64,000 nucleotides of DNA from an uncultured Devosia sp. (GTDB taxonomy: Bacteria; Pseudomonadota; Alphaproteobacteria; Rhizobiales; Devosiaceae). The notes under the pieces were generated by a model that saw nothing but the letters and a program-made list of their open reading frames with translations, made no database searches and had not been told where the DNA came from. Shown piece after piece: positions 36,331 to 44,235 of this stretch. The stretch lies in contig NZ_CAMLHM010000005.1 in assembly GCF_946479885.1 (NCBI RefSeq), positions 1 through 64,000 on the forward strand, written 5' to 3'. Position 1 is the first letter of the stretch. The number at the start of each line of letters is the position of its first letter. Both the position numbers and the translations under genes were made by a program.

Positions 36331-36477
36331 TCGCCACTTCGTGCAAAATTCACCTTTCTGCCTCGGGCGAATTATGTTTAACGATGGCACGGTTTATTGC
36401 GGCTTGCCCCAATTTTAGATAACGCACCAACGTTTCACGCTGGCAGCCGGCTGGCCATACTGAAGAAGGAATCTTGA

Positions 36478-37794
36478 ATGGAACGGATCCCATCGCCGCG
36501 CGGAGTGGACAAGAGTCAATTTTCGGCCGACCTGGCCGATCCGGGCACGATGTACGGACTCCCCCAGGAAGTGGTGTTTTGCAAGCGCTGCGTGATTTCC
36601 AACCAGCGCCCCAATTCTGCTGTCGAATACCAGCACACCAAGGCTTCCAAGAAGAAGACCATCCATTTCGACGAGGAGGGCATTTGTGACGCCTGCCGCT
36701 TCGCCGAGCGCAAGAACCAGGTCATCGACTGGCAGGAGCGTGAGCGCGCCCTGATCGAGATCTGCAACCAGCACCGCAGCACCGATGGCAGCTATGACTG
36801 CATCGTGCCCGGATCGGGCGGCAAGGACAGCTTCTACGCTTCCCATATCCTGCGCACCAAGTATGGCATGCATCCGCTGACCGTCACCTGGGCGCCCCAC
36901 GTCTACACCGACTGGGGTTGGAAGAACTTCCAGAGCTGGATCCATGCCGGCCACGACAACATGCTGATGACGCCCAACGGGCGCGTGCATCGCCTGCTGA
37001 CGCGCCTGGCCGTGGACCTGCTGTTCCACCCCTTCCAGGCCTTCATGTTCGGCCAGAAGTCGCTGGCGCCGAAGATGGCGCTGCTGCACAAGATTCCGCT
37101 GGTCTTTTATGGCGAGAACGAAGCCGAATACGGCAATCCGATCGCCGACACCGAGACCGCCAAGCGCGACTGGTCCTATTTCACCGCGGCCGATCAATCC
37201 AAGGTGCATCTGGGCGGCGTATCGGTGGCCGACCTCAAGAGCCAGTTCGGCGTGGTGCATCAGGATCTGCTGCCCTACCTGCCGGCCGATCCGAACCAGA
37301 TCGAAGAACAAAAGGTCGAGGTGCACTACCTCGGCTACTATCTCAAGTGGCACCCGCAAAGCGCCTATTACTATGCGGTCGAACATGGCGGGTTCATTCC
37401 TTCGCCAGAACGTACGCCAGGCACCTATTCGAAGTATAACAGCATCGATGACCGCATCGATGACTTCCACTACTACACCACCGGCACCAAGTTCGGCCTC
37501 GGGCGCGCCAGCTATGACGCAGCTCAGGAGATCCGGTCCGGGGATATCGATCGCGACGAAGGCGTGGCGCTGGTGAAGCGCTTCGACCATGAGTTCCCGG
37601 AGCGCTTTGCCGACGAGATCTTCCGCTATCTCAGCATTCCGGAAAACGAGTTCCCCGAAGCCAACGAGATGTTCGAGGAACCCATCATGGACCGGGACTA
37701 TTTTACCCGGCTGACCGACACGTTCCGCTCGCCGCATCTGTGGAAGTGGCAGGACGATAAGTGGCAGCTGCGCCACGCCGTCTGGAACAAGTAA
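36478..37794 (+). CDS. N-acetyl sugar amidotransferase, PseA/WbpG family (triad 2)
   Basis: Synthetase of 438 residues, longer than the paralogue at 21595 because of an extra N-terminal part and internal insertions. Zinc-type cysteines CKRC and CDAC, and the PP-loop PGSGGKDSFYAS, are present. With HisF and HisH behind it and NeuA/B/C-type genes in the same operon, it should place an acetamidino group on legionaminic acid or a precursor, as PseA-type proteins do in Campylobacter flagellin sugars. AGAAGGA lies about 7 bases upstream of the ATG. It is the first gene of the operon. Confidence 0.87.
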   Translation: MERIPSPRGVDKSQFSADLADPGTMYGLPQEVVFCKRCVISNQRPNSAVEYQHTKASKKKTIHFDEEGICDACRFAERKNQVIDWQERERALIEICNQHRSTDGSYDCIVPGSGGKDSFYASHILRTKYGMHPLTVTWAPHVYTDWGWKNFQSWIHAGHDNMLMTPNGRVHRLLTRLAVDLLFHPFQAFMFGQKSLAPKMALLHKIPLVFYGENEAEYGNPIADTETAKRDWSYFTAADQSKVHLGGVSVADLKSQFGVVHQDLLPYLPADPNQIEEQKVEVHYLGYYLKWHPQSAYYYAVEHGGFIPSPERTPGTYSKYNSIDDRIDDFHYYTTGTKFGLGRASYDAAQEIRSGDIDRDEGVALVKRFDHEFPERFADEIFRYLSIPENEFPEANEMFEEPIMDRDYFTRLTDTFRSPHLWKWQDDKWQLRHAVWNK

Positions 37795-37807
37795 GCGACC
37801 TGAACGG

Positions 37808-37829
37808 CTTGCCGCCGCCTGGCGGCAAG
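37808..37829 (+). repeat. Intercistronic 9-bp hairpin
   Basis: CTTGCCGCC (37808-37816), loop GCCT, GGCGGCAAG (37821-37829) form a perfect stem. There is no T run after it, so it is not a standard terminator. It lies in the 52-base gap between the amidotransferase and hisF and may affect mRNA processing or stability. Confidence 0.7.
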
Positions 37830-37846
37830 CTCAGAAGTGAGATCGA

Positions 37847-38608
37847 ATGAGCAATCTGCGCATAATTCCTCGCCTGGACATCAAGGGCAAGAACCTGATC
37901 AAGGGCGTCCAGCTCGAGGGTTTGCGCGTCATGGGCGATCCCAACGAGTTCGCGCTGCGCTACTATGAAGCGGGCGCGGACGAGCTGGTCTTCATGGACA
38001 TTGTCGCCAGCCTCTATGGTCGGAACAACCTGTCCGACATCATTTCCCGGGCAGCTGATCAGGTTTTCATTCCGATCACGGTGGGCGGCGGCATCCGATC
38101 GACGGACGACGCCCGGCATATCCTTCGTTCGGGCGCGGACAAGGTGGCGATCAACACCGCCGCTGTGGCCCGCCCTGCCCTCATCACCGAAATTGCTCGC
38201 CATTTCGGCTCGCAGGCCATGGTGCTGTCGATCGAGGCCAAGCAGGTGGCGCCGGGTCGGTGGGAGGTTTTCACCGACAATGGCCGTGAGCGCACCGGGC
38301 TGGATGTCCTCGAATGGGCGGTGCAGGGCGTTTCGCTGGGTGCCGGCGAAATCCTGCTGACCTCGGTTGATCGCGAAGGCGTGCGCAAGGGCTTTGACGT
38401 CGACCTCGTCCGAAAGGTCAGCGATGCCGTAACCGTGCCGATCATCGCCAGCGGTGGCATGGGGACACTGGACCACTTTGTCGAGGCCGCCGCAAAGGGA
38501 CGCGCCGACGCGGTGTCCATGGCGCACGTCCTCCACTACAAGACCCTGACCCTGGCCGAGATTCGCGCGCGCGCTCTCGCCGAGGGCCTGGGAGTAAGGC
38601 AGATATGA
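37847..38608 (+). CDS. hisF: HisF-like ammonia channel/cyclase (triad 2)
   Basis: TIM barrel of 253 residues with HisF features: [12 protein letters not shown] at the N terminus, [11 protein letters not shown] and SGGMGT phosphate loops, and LTSVDREG. With HisH it should hand ammonia to the amidotransferase at 36478. The gene order (synthetase, HisF, HisH) differs from triad 1 (HisH, HisF, polymerase, synthetase), and the proteins differ in sequence, so this is not a simple recent duplication. Overlaps hisH by 4 bases. Confidence 0.87.
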   Translation: MSNLRIIPRLDIKGKNLIKGVQLEGLRVMGDPNEFALRYYEAGADELVFMDIVASLYGRNNLSDIISRAADQVFIPITVGGGIRSTDDARHILRSGADKVAINTAAVARPALITEIARHFGSQAMVLSIEAKQVAPGRWEVFTDNGRERTGLDVLEWAVQGVSLGAGEILLTSVDREGVRKGFDVDLVRKVSDAVTVPIIASGGMGTLDHFVEAAAKGRADAVSMAHVLHYKTLTLAEIRARALAEGLGVRQI

Positions 38609-39258
38609 CGACCTCCCGCAGTGTCACCCTGCTCGATTACGGCATGTGCAACATGCTCAACGTCGCACGTGCTTTCGAGCGGGCCGGCGCAGACCTCAAG
38701 GTCACCGACGATCCGCGCGATGCCCTACAGGCCGAAAGGCTTGTCGTTCCGGGCGTCGGTGCCTTTGCGGACAGCATGATCGAAGTGACGCGTCGCGGCC
38801 ATGGCGATGCTATCCGCGCCTTTGCGGAAACGGGTCGTCCGCTGCTTGGTATCTGTGTCGGCATGCAGATTCTGTTCGAGGGCAGCGAGGAATTCGGTGA
38901 CAGCCCCGGCCTGGGGATCATCGCCGGTCGAGTCAGGGCCGTGCCCGCCGAATCGACATCCGGCGCCAGGCAGCGCGTGCCCCATATCGGGTGGAACGAA
39001 CTGCTGGTTCCGCCATCCCGCAACACCTGGGACGGCACCATCATGCAGTCCCACGCGTCGCAGGCGCCGGCAGTCTATTTCGTCCACTCCTTCGTGCCGC
39101 ATCCGGCCGACCCAAAGGACCGTCTGGCCGACTTCGACTATGGCGGGCACCGACTCTGCGCGGCGATCAAGCGGGACAACATCACGGCTACCCAGTTCCA
39201 TCCTGAGCGGAGCGGCGATGTTGGCCTGGCGCTGCTGGGCAGCTTCATTGGCTCCTGA
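38605..39258 (+). CDS. hisH: HisH-like glutamine amidotransferase (triad 2)
   Basis: Class I glutaminase of 217 residues: nucleophile C84 in LGICVGMQ, and H199 with E201 in QFHPERS. Coupled to HisF by an ATGA overlap and followed after 3 bases by the CMP-sugar synthetase gene. It should release ammonia from glutamine for the amidotransferase at 36478 rather than serve histidine synthesis, since no other his gene is nearby. Confidence 0.87.
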   Translation: MTTSRSVTLLDYGMCNMLNVARAFERAGADLKVTDDPRDALQAERLVVPGVGAFADSMIEVTRRGHGDAIRAFAETGRPLLGICVGMQILFEGSEEFGDSPGLGIIAGRVRAVPAESTSGARQRVPHIGWNELLVPPSRNTWDGTIMQSHASQAPAVYFVHSFVPHPADPKDRLADFDYGGHRLCAAIKRDNITATQFHPERSGDVGLALLGSFIGS

Positions 39259-39261
39259 GAT

Positions 39262-39963
39262 ATGAGAACGCTGGCAATCATCCCCGCCCGGGGCGGTTCA
39301 AAGCGGTTGCCCGGCAAGAACATCAAACCGTTCCTGGGAACTCCGTTGATCGGTTGGTCCATCCGGTTCGCTCTCGCCTATCCCGGCTTTGACCGCGTCG
39401 TCGTTTCGACGGATTCAGCGGACATTGCAGCGACTTCCATTGCCGAGGGATTGGAAGTCCCGAGGCTGCGGCCCGCCCATCTTGCGTCTGACACGGCACC
39501 GACGATCGACGCCGTGCTCGACGTGATCGACAATGAAGAGGCCCAAGGACGATCGTTTGACACGATCGCCCTGTTGCAGCCGACCTCGCCCATGCGCCTG
39601 TCGGAGCGCTGGGATGCGGCTCGCGCCGTCCTGGGCAACTCTGAGATTGATGCGGTGATCGGGGTGGCCCCTGCCCGCACCCACCCGTTCCACACTTTTT
39701 CTTTGGGAGGCCGAGGCGAATTGGCGCCTATGCATGATGCGGAGAAGCTGAAGCTGCGCGGACAGGATCTGCCTCCTGCGGTTTGCGTGGCCGGCAACCT
39801 CTATCTGGCCCGCACCGATGTCCTGAGGGAGCGTCGCACCTTCTTCCCCGAGCGGATCGCCGGTGTATTGTGCGACCAGCCGTTCGAAGCCACCGACATA
39901 GACGACGAACTCGACTGGCTCATCGCCGAAACCATTGCCACCAAATACGGGATCACGCCGTGA
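39262..39963 (+). CDS. legF: CMP-nonulosonate cytidylyltransferase (NeuA/LegF type)
   Basis: Transferase of 233 residues that activates a nonulosonic acid with CTP. The diagnostic N-terminal motif IPARGGSKRLPGKN is complete, followed by STDSADIA and LLQPTSPMR. It lacks a C-terminal esterase domain. By context (dehydratase, aminotransferase, acetyltransferase, NeuC, NeuB in one locus) the product is more likely CMP-legionaminic acid than CMP-Neu5Ac. Overlaps the NeuB-like gene by 4 bases. Confidence 0.87.
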   Translation: MRTLAIIPARGGSKRLPGKNIKPFLGTPLIGWSIRFALAYPGFDRVVVSTDSADIAATSIAEGLEVPRLRPAHLASDTAPTIDAVLDVIDNEEAQGRSFDTIALLQPTSPMRLSERWDAARAVLGNSEIDAVIGVAPARTHPFHTFSLGGRGELAPMHDAEKLKLRGQDLPPAVCVAGNLYLARTDVLRERRTFFPERIAGVLCDQPFEATDIDDELDWLIAETIATKYGITP

Positions 39964-40991
39964 GCACGTTCATTATCGCCGAAGCCGGGGTCAACCATGA
40001 TGGCGACAGCGAACAAGCCATGCGGCTTGTAGAAGTCGCAGCGCGCAGCGGCGCCGACGCCGTCAAATTCCAGACTTTCTCCGCAGACAAGCTCACCCGC
40101 AAGGGCGCCGAGAAGGCCGAGTACCAGAAGAAGATGACGGGCGATGGCGATCAGCACGCCATGCTGGCCAAGCTCGAGATGTCCGACGAACTGCACCTGG
40201 CCCTGGTCAAGCGCAGCGCCGAACTCGGCATCGAATTCATGTCCACGGCCTTCGACGAGGATGCGCTGGATTTTCTGGTTTCCGTGGGTATCCGCCGCAT
40301 CAAGGTGCCATCAGGCGAGATCACCAACCTGCCCTTCATTGCGCACATGGCCTCCAAGAACCTGCCCATGATCGTCTCGACCGGCATGGCTGACATGGCG
40401 GAGGTCAAGCAGGCGGTTGAGACCATCCGTGCCGAGCGCAGCCGGCTGGGATTTGCGGCGCCGCTCGAAGAGATCGTGACCATTCTGCACTGCACGTCCA
40501 ACTATCCGGCGGCCGCGAGCGACGTGAACCTGCGCGCCATGCTGAGCATGGCCGACGAGATCGGCATGCCGATCGGTTACTCGGACCATACACTGGGTAT
40601 CGCGGTGTCCACCGCCGCCGTCGCGATGGGCGCGACGGTTATCGAAAAGCACTTTACCCTGGACAAGACGCTGCCAGGCCCCGACCACGCTGCTTCGCTC
40701 GAGCCGGATGAACTAAGGGCGATGGTCCAGAGCATTCGCGATGTGGAATCGGCCAAGGGTGACGGGGTCAAGGCGCCCACCGCATCCGAGTTGCCCGTGC
40801 GCGCGCTGGTTCGCCGGAGCGTCACGACCGTCCGCGACATTGCTGCGGGTGCCCCCATCGGCCCTGCCGATATCGCCCTGCTGCGCCCGGGCACGGGTAT
40901 TCCGCCGGCGGAGTTCCAGGACGTGCTGGGCAAGCGTGCCCGGAACGCCATCCCCGCAGGCCAGACCGTGCAGTGGACCGACCTGCAGTGA
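39960..40991 (+). CDS. legI: Nonulosonic acid synthase (NeuB/LegI type)
   Basis: Enzyme of 343 residues that condenses a six-carbon amino sugar with phosphoenolpyruvate. The GTG at 39960 overlaps the previous stop (GTGA) and gives the conserved start STFIIAEAGVNHDG; the upstream frame is a shadow of LegF. A TIM barrel with VKFQTF, STGMAD, HCTSNYP, GYSDHTLG and EKHFTLD is followed by a C-terminal SAF antifreeze-like domain (from about residue 280). The TLDKTLPGPDHAASL stretch is common in LegI and PseI enzymes. Confidence 0.9.
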   Translation: MSTFIIAEAGVNHDGDSEQAMRLVEVAARSGADAVKFQTFSADKLTRKGAEKAEYQKKMTGDGDQHAMLAKLEMSDELHLALVKRSAELGIEFMSTAFDEDALDFLVSVGIRRIKVPSGEITNLPFIAHMASKNLPMIVSTGMADMAEVKQAVETIRAERSRLGFAAPLEEIVTILHCTSNYPAAASDVNLRAMLSMADEIGMPIGYSDHTLGIAVSTAAVAMGATVIEKHFTLDKTLPGPDHAASLEPDELRAMVQSIRDVESAKGDGVKAPTASELPVRALVRRSVTTVRDIAAGAPIGPADIALLRPGTGIPPAEFQDVLGKRARNAIPAGQTVQWTDLQ

Positions 40992-42127
40992 CGCAAGTCC
41001 GCCGCATCCTCTACATCACGGGTACGCGGGCAGACTTCGGCCTCATGCAGTCCACGCTCCAACGCCTGGACGCCGACCCACGCCTGTCCTTGAGCGTGGT
41101 GGCCACGGGAATGCACCTGGATGCGGCTTATGGACTGACGGTTGGCGAGATCGAGCAAGCCGGACTGACGATCGCGGCGCGCGTCGGTATCGAAACCGGC
41201 ACGCCCAGCGGCGCGCTTATGGGCGCCAATGTGGGCCGGATGCTCACCGGCTTCGTGCCGGTTCTCCAGGCCGCGGCCCCCGATATCGTCTTGCTTCTGG
41301 GAGATCGTGGCGAGATGCTCGCCGGAGCCATTGCCGCACTGCATCTCAATATCCCGGCGGCACACATCCACGGTGGCGAGCGATCCGGAACGGTGGACGA
41401 GCCGGTCAGGCACGCTATTTCCAAGCTCTCCAGCCTCCATCTTGTGGCCACGCAGGAGAGCCGTACACGGCTCATTGCCATGGGCGAGGCCGAGCCGGAC
41501 ATTCATGTTGTCGGCGCGCCCGGACTGGACGGACTGGCAGAGTTGCCGCAACGCGACCGGCACGCCCTGGCGCAGGACTACGGCCTTGATTCCAGCCGTG
41601 CGATCGCACTCCTGGTCTATCACCCGGTGTTGCAGGAGGCGTCCGCCGCGGGCACGCATGTCACCGCGATCGTCGATGGGCTACTGGCCGCGGGCGTCCA
41701 AGTCGTCGCCCTCAAGCCCAATTCGGACGCAGGCAGCGCCGCCGTTCGCGACCGCCTGGAAGACTATGCTGCAGCAGGAAAAATACGCCTCTTCACCCAC
41801 CTGCCCCGTCCAGCCTTCGTCGAGTTCATGGCCGCCGTCGATGTGATGGTTGGCAACTCGAGCAGCGGCATCATCGAGGCTGCCACGTTTGGCACGCCTG
41901 TGGTCAACATCGGTTCGCGCCAGAACCTGCGGGAGCGCAACGCCAACATTGCCGACGCTGGGGTCGACCACCAGGACATAGTCGGCGCCATTGGTGCCGC
42001 CCTGGGCCACAAGCGATACCCCGCCAATAATGTCTATGGCGATGGCCGCGCGGGTGAGCGGATCGCCGACGTCCTGGCCACGGCGGATCTGGTCAAACTC
42101 TCGTCGGGTAAGACCAATGCCTACTGA
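40988..42127 (+). CDS. legG: Hydrolysing UDP-sugar 2-epimerase (NeuC/LegG type)
   Basis: Protein of 379 residues that removes UDP and inverts C2 to give the free sugar used by the synthase. The GTG at 40988 overlaps the NeuB stop as GTGA. NeuC signatures are TGTRADFGLMQ, LGDRGEMLAGA, HIHGGERSGTVDE and NSSSGIIEA. In the UDP route the substrate is UDP-2,4-diacetamido-2,4,6-trideoxyglucose, giving the 6-deoxy mannose form; NeuC proper uses UDP-GlcNAc. The neighbouring dehydratase and aminotransferase favour LegG. Confidence 0.88.
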   Translation: MTQVRRILYITGTRADFGLMQSTLQRLDADPRLSLSVVATGMHLDAAYGLTVGEIEQAGLTIAARVGIETGTPSGALMGANVGRMLTGFVPVLQAAAPDIVLLLGDRGEMLAGAIAALHLNIPAAHIHGGERSGTVDEPVRHAISKLSSLHLVATQESRTRLIAMGEAEPDIHVVGAPGLDGLAELPQRDRHALAQDYGLDSSRAIALLVYHPVLQEASAAGTHVTAIVDGLLAAGVQVVALKPNSDAGSAAVRDRLEDYAAAGKIRLFTHLPRPAFVEFMAAVDVMVGNSSSGIIEAATFGTPVVNIGSRQNLRERNANIADAGVDHQDIVGAIGAALGHKRYPANNVYGDGRAGERIADVLATADLVKLSSGKTNAY

Positions 42128-42737
42128 GATGATTCGCCTTATCGGCTCGGGGGGGCATGCGCTGGTTGTCCTCGATAGCCTGGCTGTCCTGGGCATCCCC
42201 GCGCAATCGATCGCCATCTTCGACCAGAATGCCGGGCGGGTCGGTCAGCAGGTCGGCGGGCATACCGTGCAGGCCTATGACGCGACACAGTTTTCCAGCG
42301 GCAATGCTCATATTTGCATCGGCGACAACAAGACCCGAGAGCGGGTTGCCGCCGAAATTGTCGCACTTGGCTGCACCCTCCGTACAATAATCGACCCACG
42401 AGCGATTGTTTCGGCGAGTGCGATGATTGGTAGTGGAACTTTCGTGGCAGCAGGCGCAATCATTTCGGCGCAGGCCCAGACTGGGAAATGCTGCATAGTC
42501 AACCACGCGTCGGTTGTTGATCACGAGTGCATCTTGTCCGATTTCGTGCACATTGCACCGGGCGTGACCCTTGGCGGGGCCGTTTCGATCGGGCACCGCA
42601 CCTTGATTGGCGCTGGCGCCAATATTCTGCCACGCATGTCCATTGCCCCCGACGTCACGATTGGCGCCGGAGCGGTGTTAATCGAGAACGTTACCGAATC
42701 CGCAGTCTACGTTGGCGTACCTGCGAAAAAGGCCTGA
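42117..42737 (+). CDS. legH: NeuD/PglD/EpsM-type N-acetyltransferase
   Basis: Acetyltransferase of 206 residues with an N-terminal nucleotide-sugar-binding domain (MIRLIGSGGHALVVLD) and a C-terminal left-handed beta helix (for example IGHRTLIGAGANILP, ending VGVPAKKA). It should acetylate the 4-amino group made by the aminotransferase. Starts at 42117 or 42129 are both possible; 42117 overlaps the LegG end by 11 bases. NeuD proper O-acetylates sialic acid, but the PglD/EpsM role fits this pathway better. Confidence 0.83.
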   Translation: MPTEMIRLIGSGGHALVVLDSLAVLGIPAQSIAIFDQNAGRVGQQVGGHTVQAYDATQFSSGNAHICIGDNKTRERVAAEIVALGCTLRTIIDPRAIVSASAMIGSGTFVAAGAIISAQAQTGKCCIVNHASVVDHECILSDFVHIAPGVTLGGAVSIGHRTLIGAGANILPRMSIAPDVTIGAGAVLIENVTESAVYVGVPAKKA

Positions 42738-42741
42738 TATT

Positions 42742-44235
42742 ATGTCACGAAATCTTCAATCGATCAGTCTGGCACGTACCTCGACCATTCGTGATGCTCT
42801 CGCCGCGCTCGACGTGGCGGCTGTCGGGATTCTGCTGTTGGTCGACAGCGACGGTCGTTTTGAACGTACTGTCACCGACGGGGATCTGCGACGGCTTCTG
42901 CTCGAAGGCAAGACTTTGAACGATGACCTCAGCGCTCTGCCCGAACGCAAATCGGTCGTGCTGGAGGATGGATATACGCGTCGTCAGGCTCTCGCCTTGA
43001 TGCAGCAGGCGGTGATCAACCACATCCCCGTCGTCAATGCAGACGGGCGAGTGACCGACCTGATCGAGCGCTCTCAGGTCGATGAGCAGGTGCTGCTCTC
43101 TACGCCTCACATGGGCGAGGCCGAGCTCGAATTCGTCGCCGAGGCCTTTCGCACCAATTGGATCGCCCCGCTGGGCCCGAACGTGGATGCGTTCGAGACT
43201 GAGCTCGCGGCAATGGTCGGGGTCAAGCATGCGGTGGCGCTCAGCTCGGGAACGGCCGCGATACACGTGGCCCTGCGGCTGCTCGATGTCGGCGTCGGCG
43301 ACGTGGTCTTCTGCTCGACCTTGACCTTCATCGCCAGCATCAATCCGGCCCTGTACCAGGGCGCACGCCCGGTGTTCATCGATTCCGAGCCGGAGAGCTG
43401 GAACATGTCCCCGCAGGCCCTTGGGCGCGCGCTGCAGGCGGCAAAGGCGGCCGGTCAGCTGCCCAAGGCAGTGATTATCGTGAGTCTTTATGGACAGAGT
43501 GCGGACATGGACCCGCTCGTGGCCCTGTGCGACGAGTACGGGGTGCCGGTCATTGAAGACGCCGCGGAGTCGCTGGGAGCGAAATATCGCGGCCGCGCGT
43601 CCGGCACCTTTGGCAAGATCGGGATCTATTCCTTCAACGGCAATAAGATCATCACGACGTCGGGCGGTGGAATGCTGGTCACGGACTCGGCAGAGATGGC
43701 CAGCCGTGCCCGGTTTCTTGCAACCCAGGCACGTGACCCGGCACCGCACTACCAACATAGTGTGATCGGCTACAACTACCGCATGAGCAACATCCTTGCA
43801 GGCGTCGGCCGCGGGCAGTTGAAGGTCCTTGAAGAACGCGTCGCAGCGCGACGACGCGTGTTCGAGACCTATCGGACGGCTCTGGCCGGCGTCGATTGGC
43901 TGGAATGGATGCCAGAGCCCGAATGGAGCTTCTCCACCCACTGGCTCGCCGCCTGCGTCCTCAAGCCAGATGCCCCAATCACGGTGGACAGGCTCATACA
44001 TGCCCTGTCGGACGAGTTCATCGAAGCGCGGCCGATGTGGAAGCCCATGCATCTGCAGCCGGTCTTTGCCGACGCGGAATACCACCGCCATTCCAACGAG
44101 TCCGTGTCAGACGGGCTGTTCGAGCGCGGCATCTGCCTGCCCTCGGGCTCCAACCTGACCGACGGCCAGATCTCTCGCGTTGTCGACGTTATCGAAAAGC
44201 TCGAGCGCGAAACGTCACTGGATAAAGCCGAATAG
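42742..44235 (+). CDS. legC: CBS-domain fused LegC/EpsN-type aminotransferase
   Basis: Fusion of 497 residues. Residues about 1-115 are a pair of CBS domains (ILLLVDSDGRFERTVTDGDLRRLL is the start of the first; HIPVVNADGRV lies in the second) like those that precede the nucleotidyltransferase of PtmE-type proteins. From about residue 125 comes a DegT-family aminotransferase beginning LSTPHMGEAELEFV, with NWIAPLGPNVDAFE, SSGTAAIHVAL and PLP lysine K302 in FNGNKIITT, close to EpsN and PglE. It should aminate C4 of UDP-4-keto-6-deoxy-GlcNAc. The ATG at 42742 follows the previous stop by 4 bases. No nucleotidyltransferase domain is present. Confidence 0.88.
   Translation: MSRNLQSISLARTSTIRDALAALDVAAVGILLLVDSDGRFERTVTDGDLRRLLLEGKTLNDDLSALPERKSVVLEDGYTRRQALALMQQAVINHIPVVNADGRVTDLIERSQVDEQVLLSTPHMGEAELEFVAEAFRTNWIAPLGPNVDAFETELAAMVGVKHAVALSSGTAAIHVALRLLDVGVGDVVFCSTLTFIASINPALYQGARPVFIDSEPESWNMSPQALGRALQAAKAAGQLPKAVIIVSLYGQSADMDPLVALCDEYGVPVIEDAAESLGAKYRGRASGTFGKIGIYSFNGNKIITTSGGGMLVTDSAEMASRARFLATQARDPAPHYQHSVIGYNYRMSNILAGVGRGQLKVLEERVAARRRVFETYRTALAGVDWLEWMPEPEWSFSTHWLAACVLKPDAPITVDRLIHALSDEFIEARPMWKPMHLQPVFADAEYHRHSNESVSDGLFERGICLPSGSNLTDGQISRVVDVIEKLERETSLDKAE

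Noticed and set aside
39262..42127. NeuA, NeuB and NeuC as a plain sialic acid pathway
   Set aside because: The same operon holds an EpsN-type aminotransferase and a PglD-type acetyltransferase, with a 4,6-dehydratase opposite, which fits legionaminic acid better; Neu5Ac is not fully excluded.
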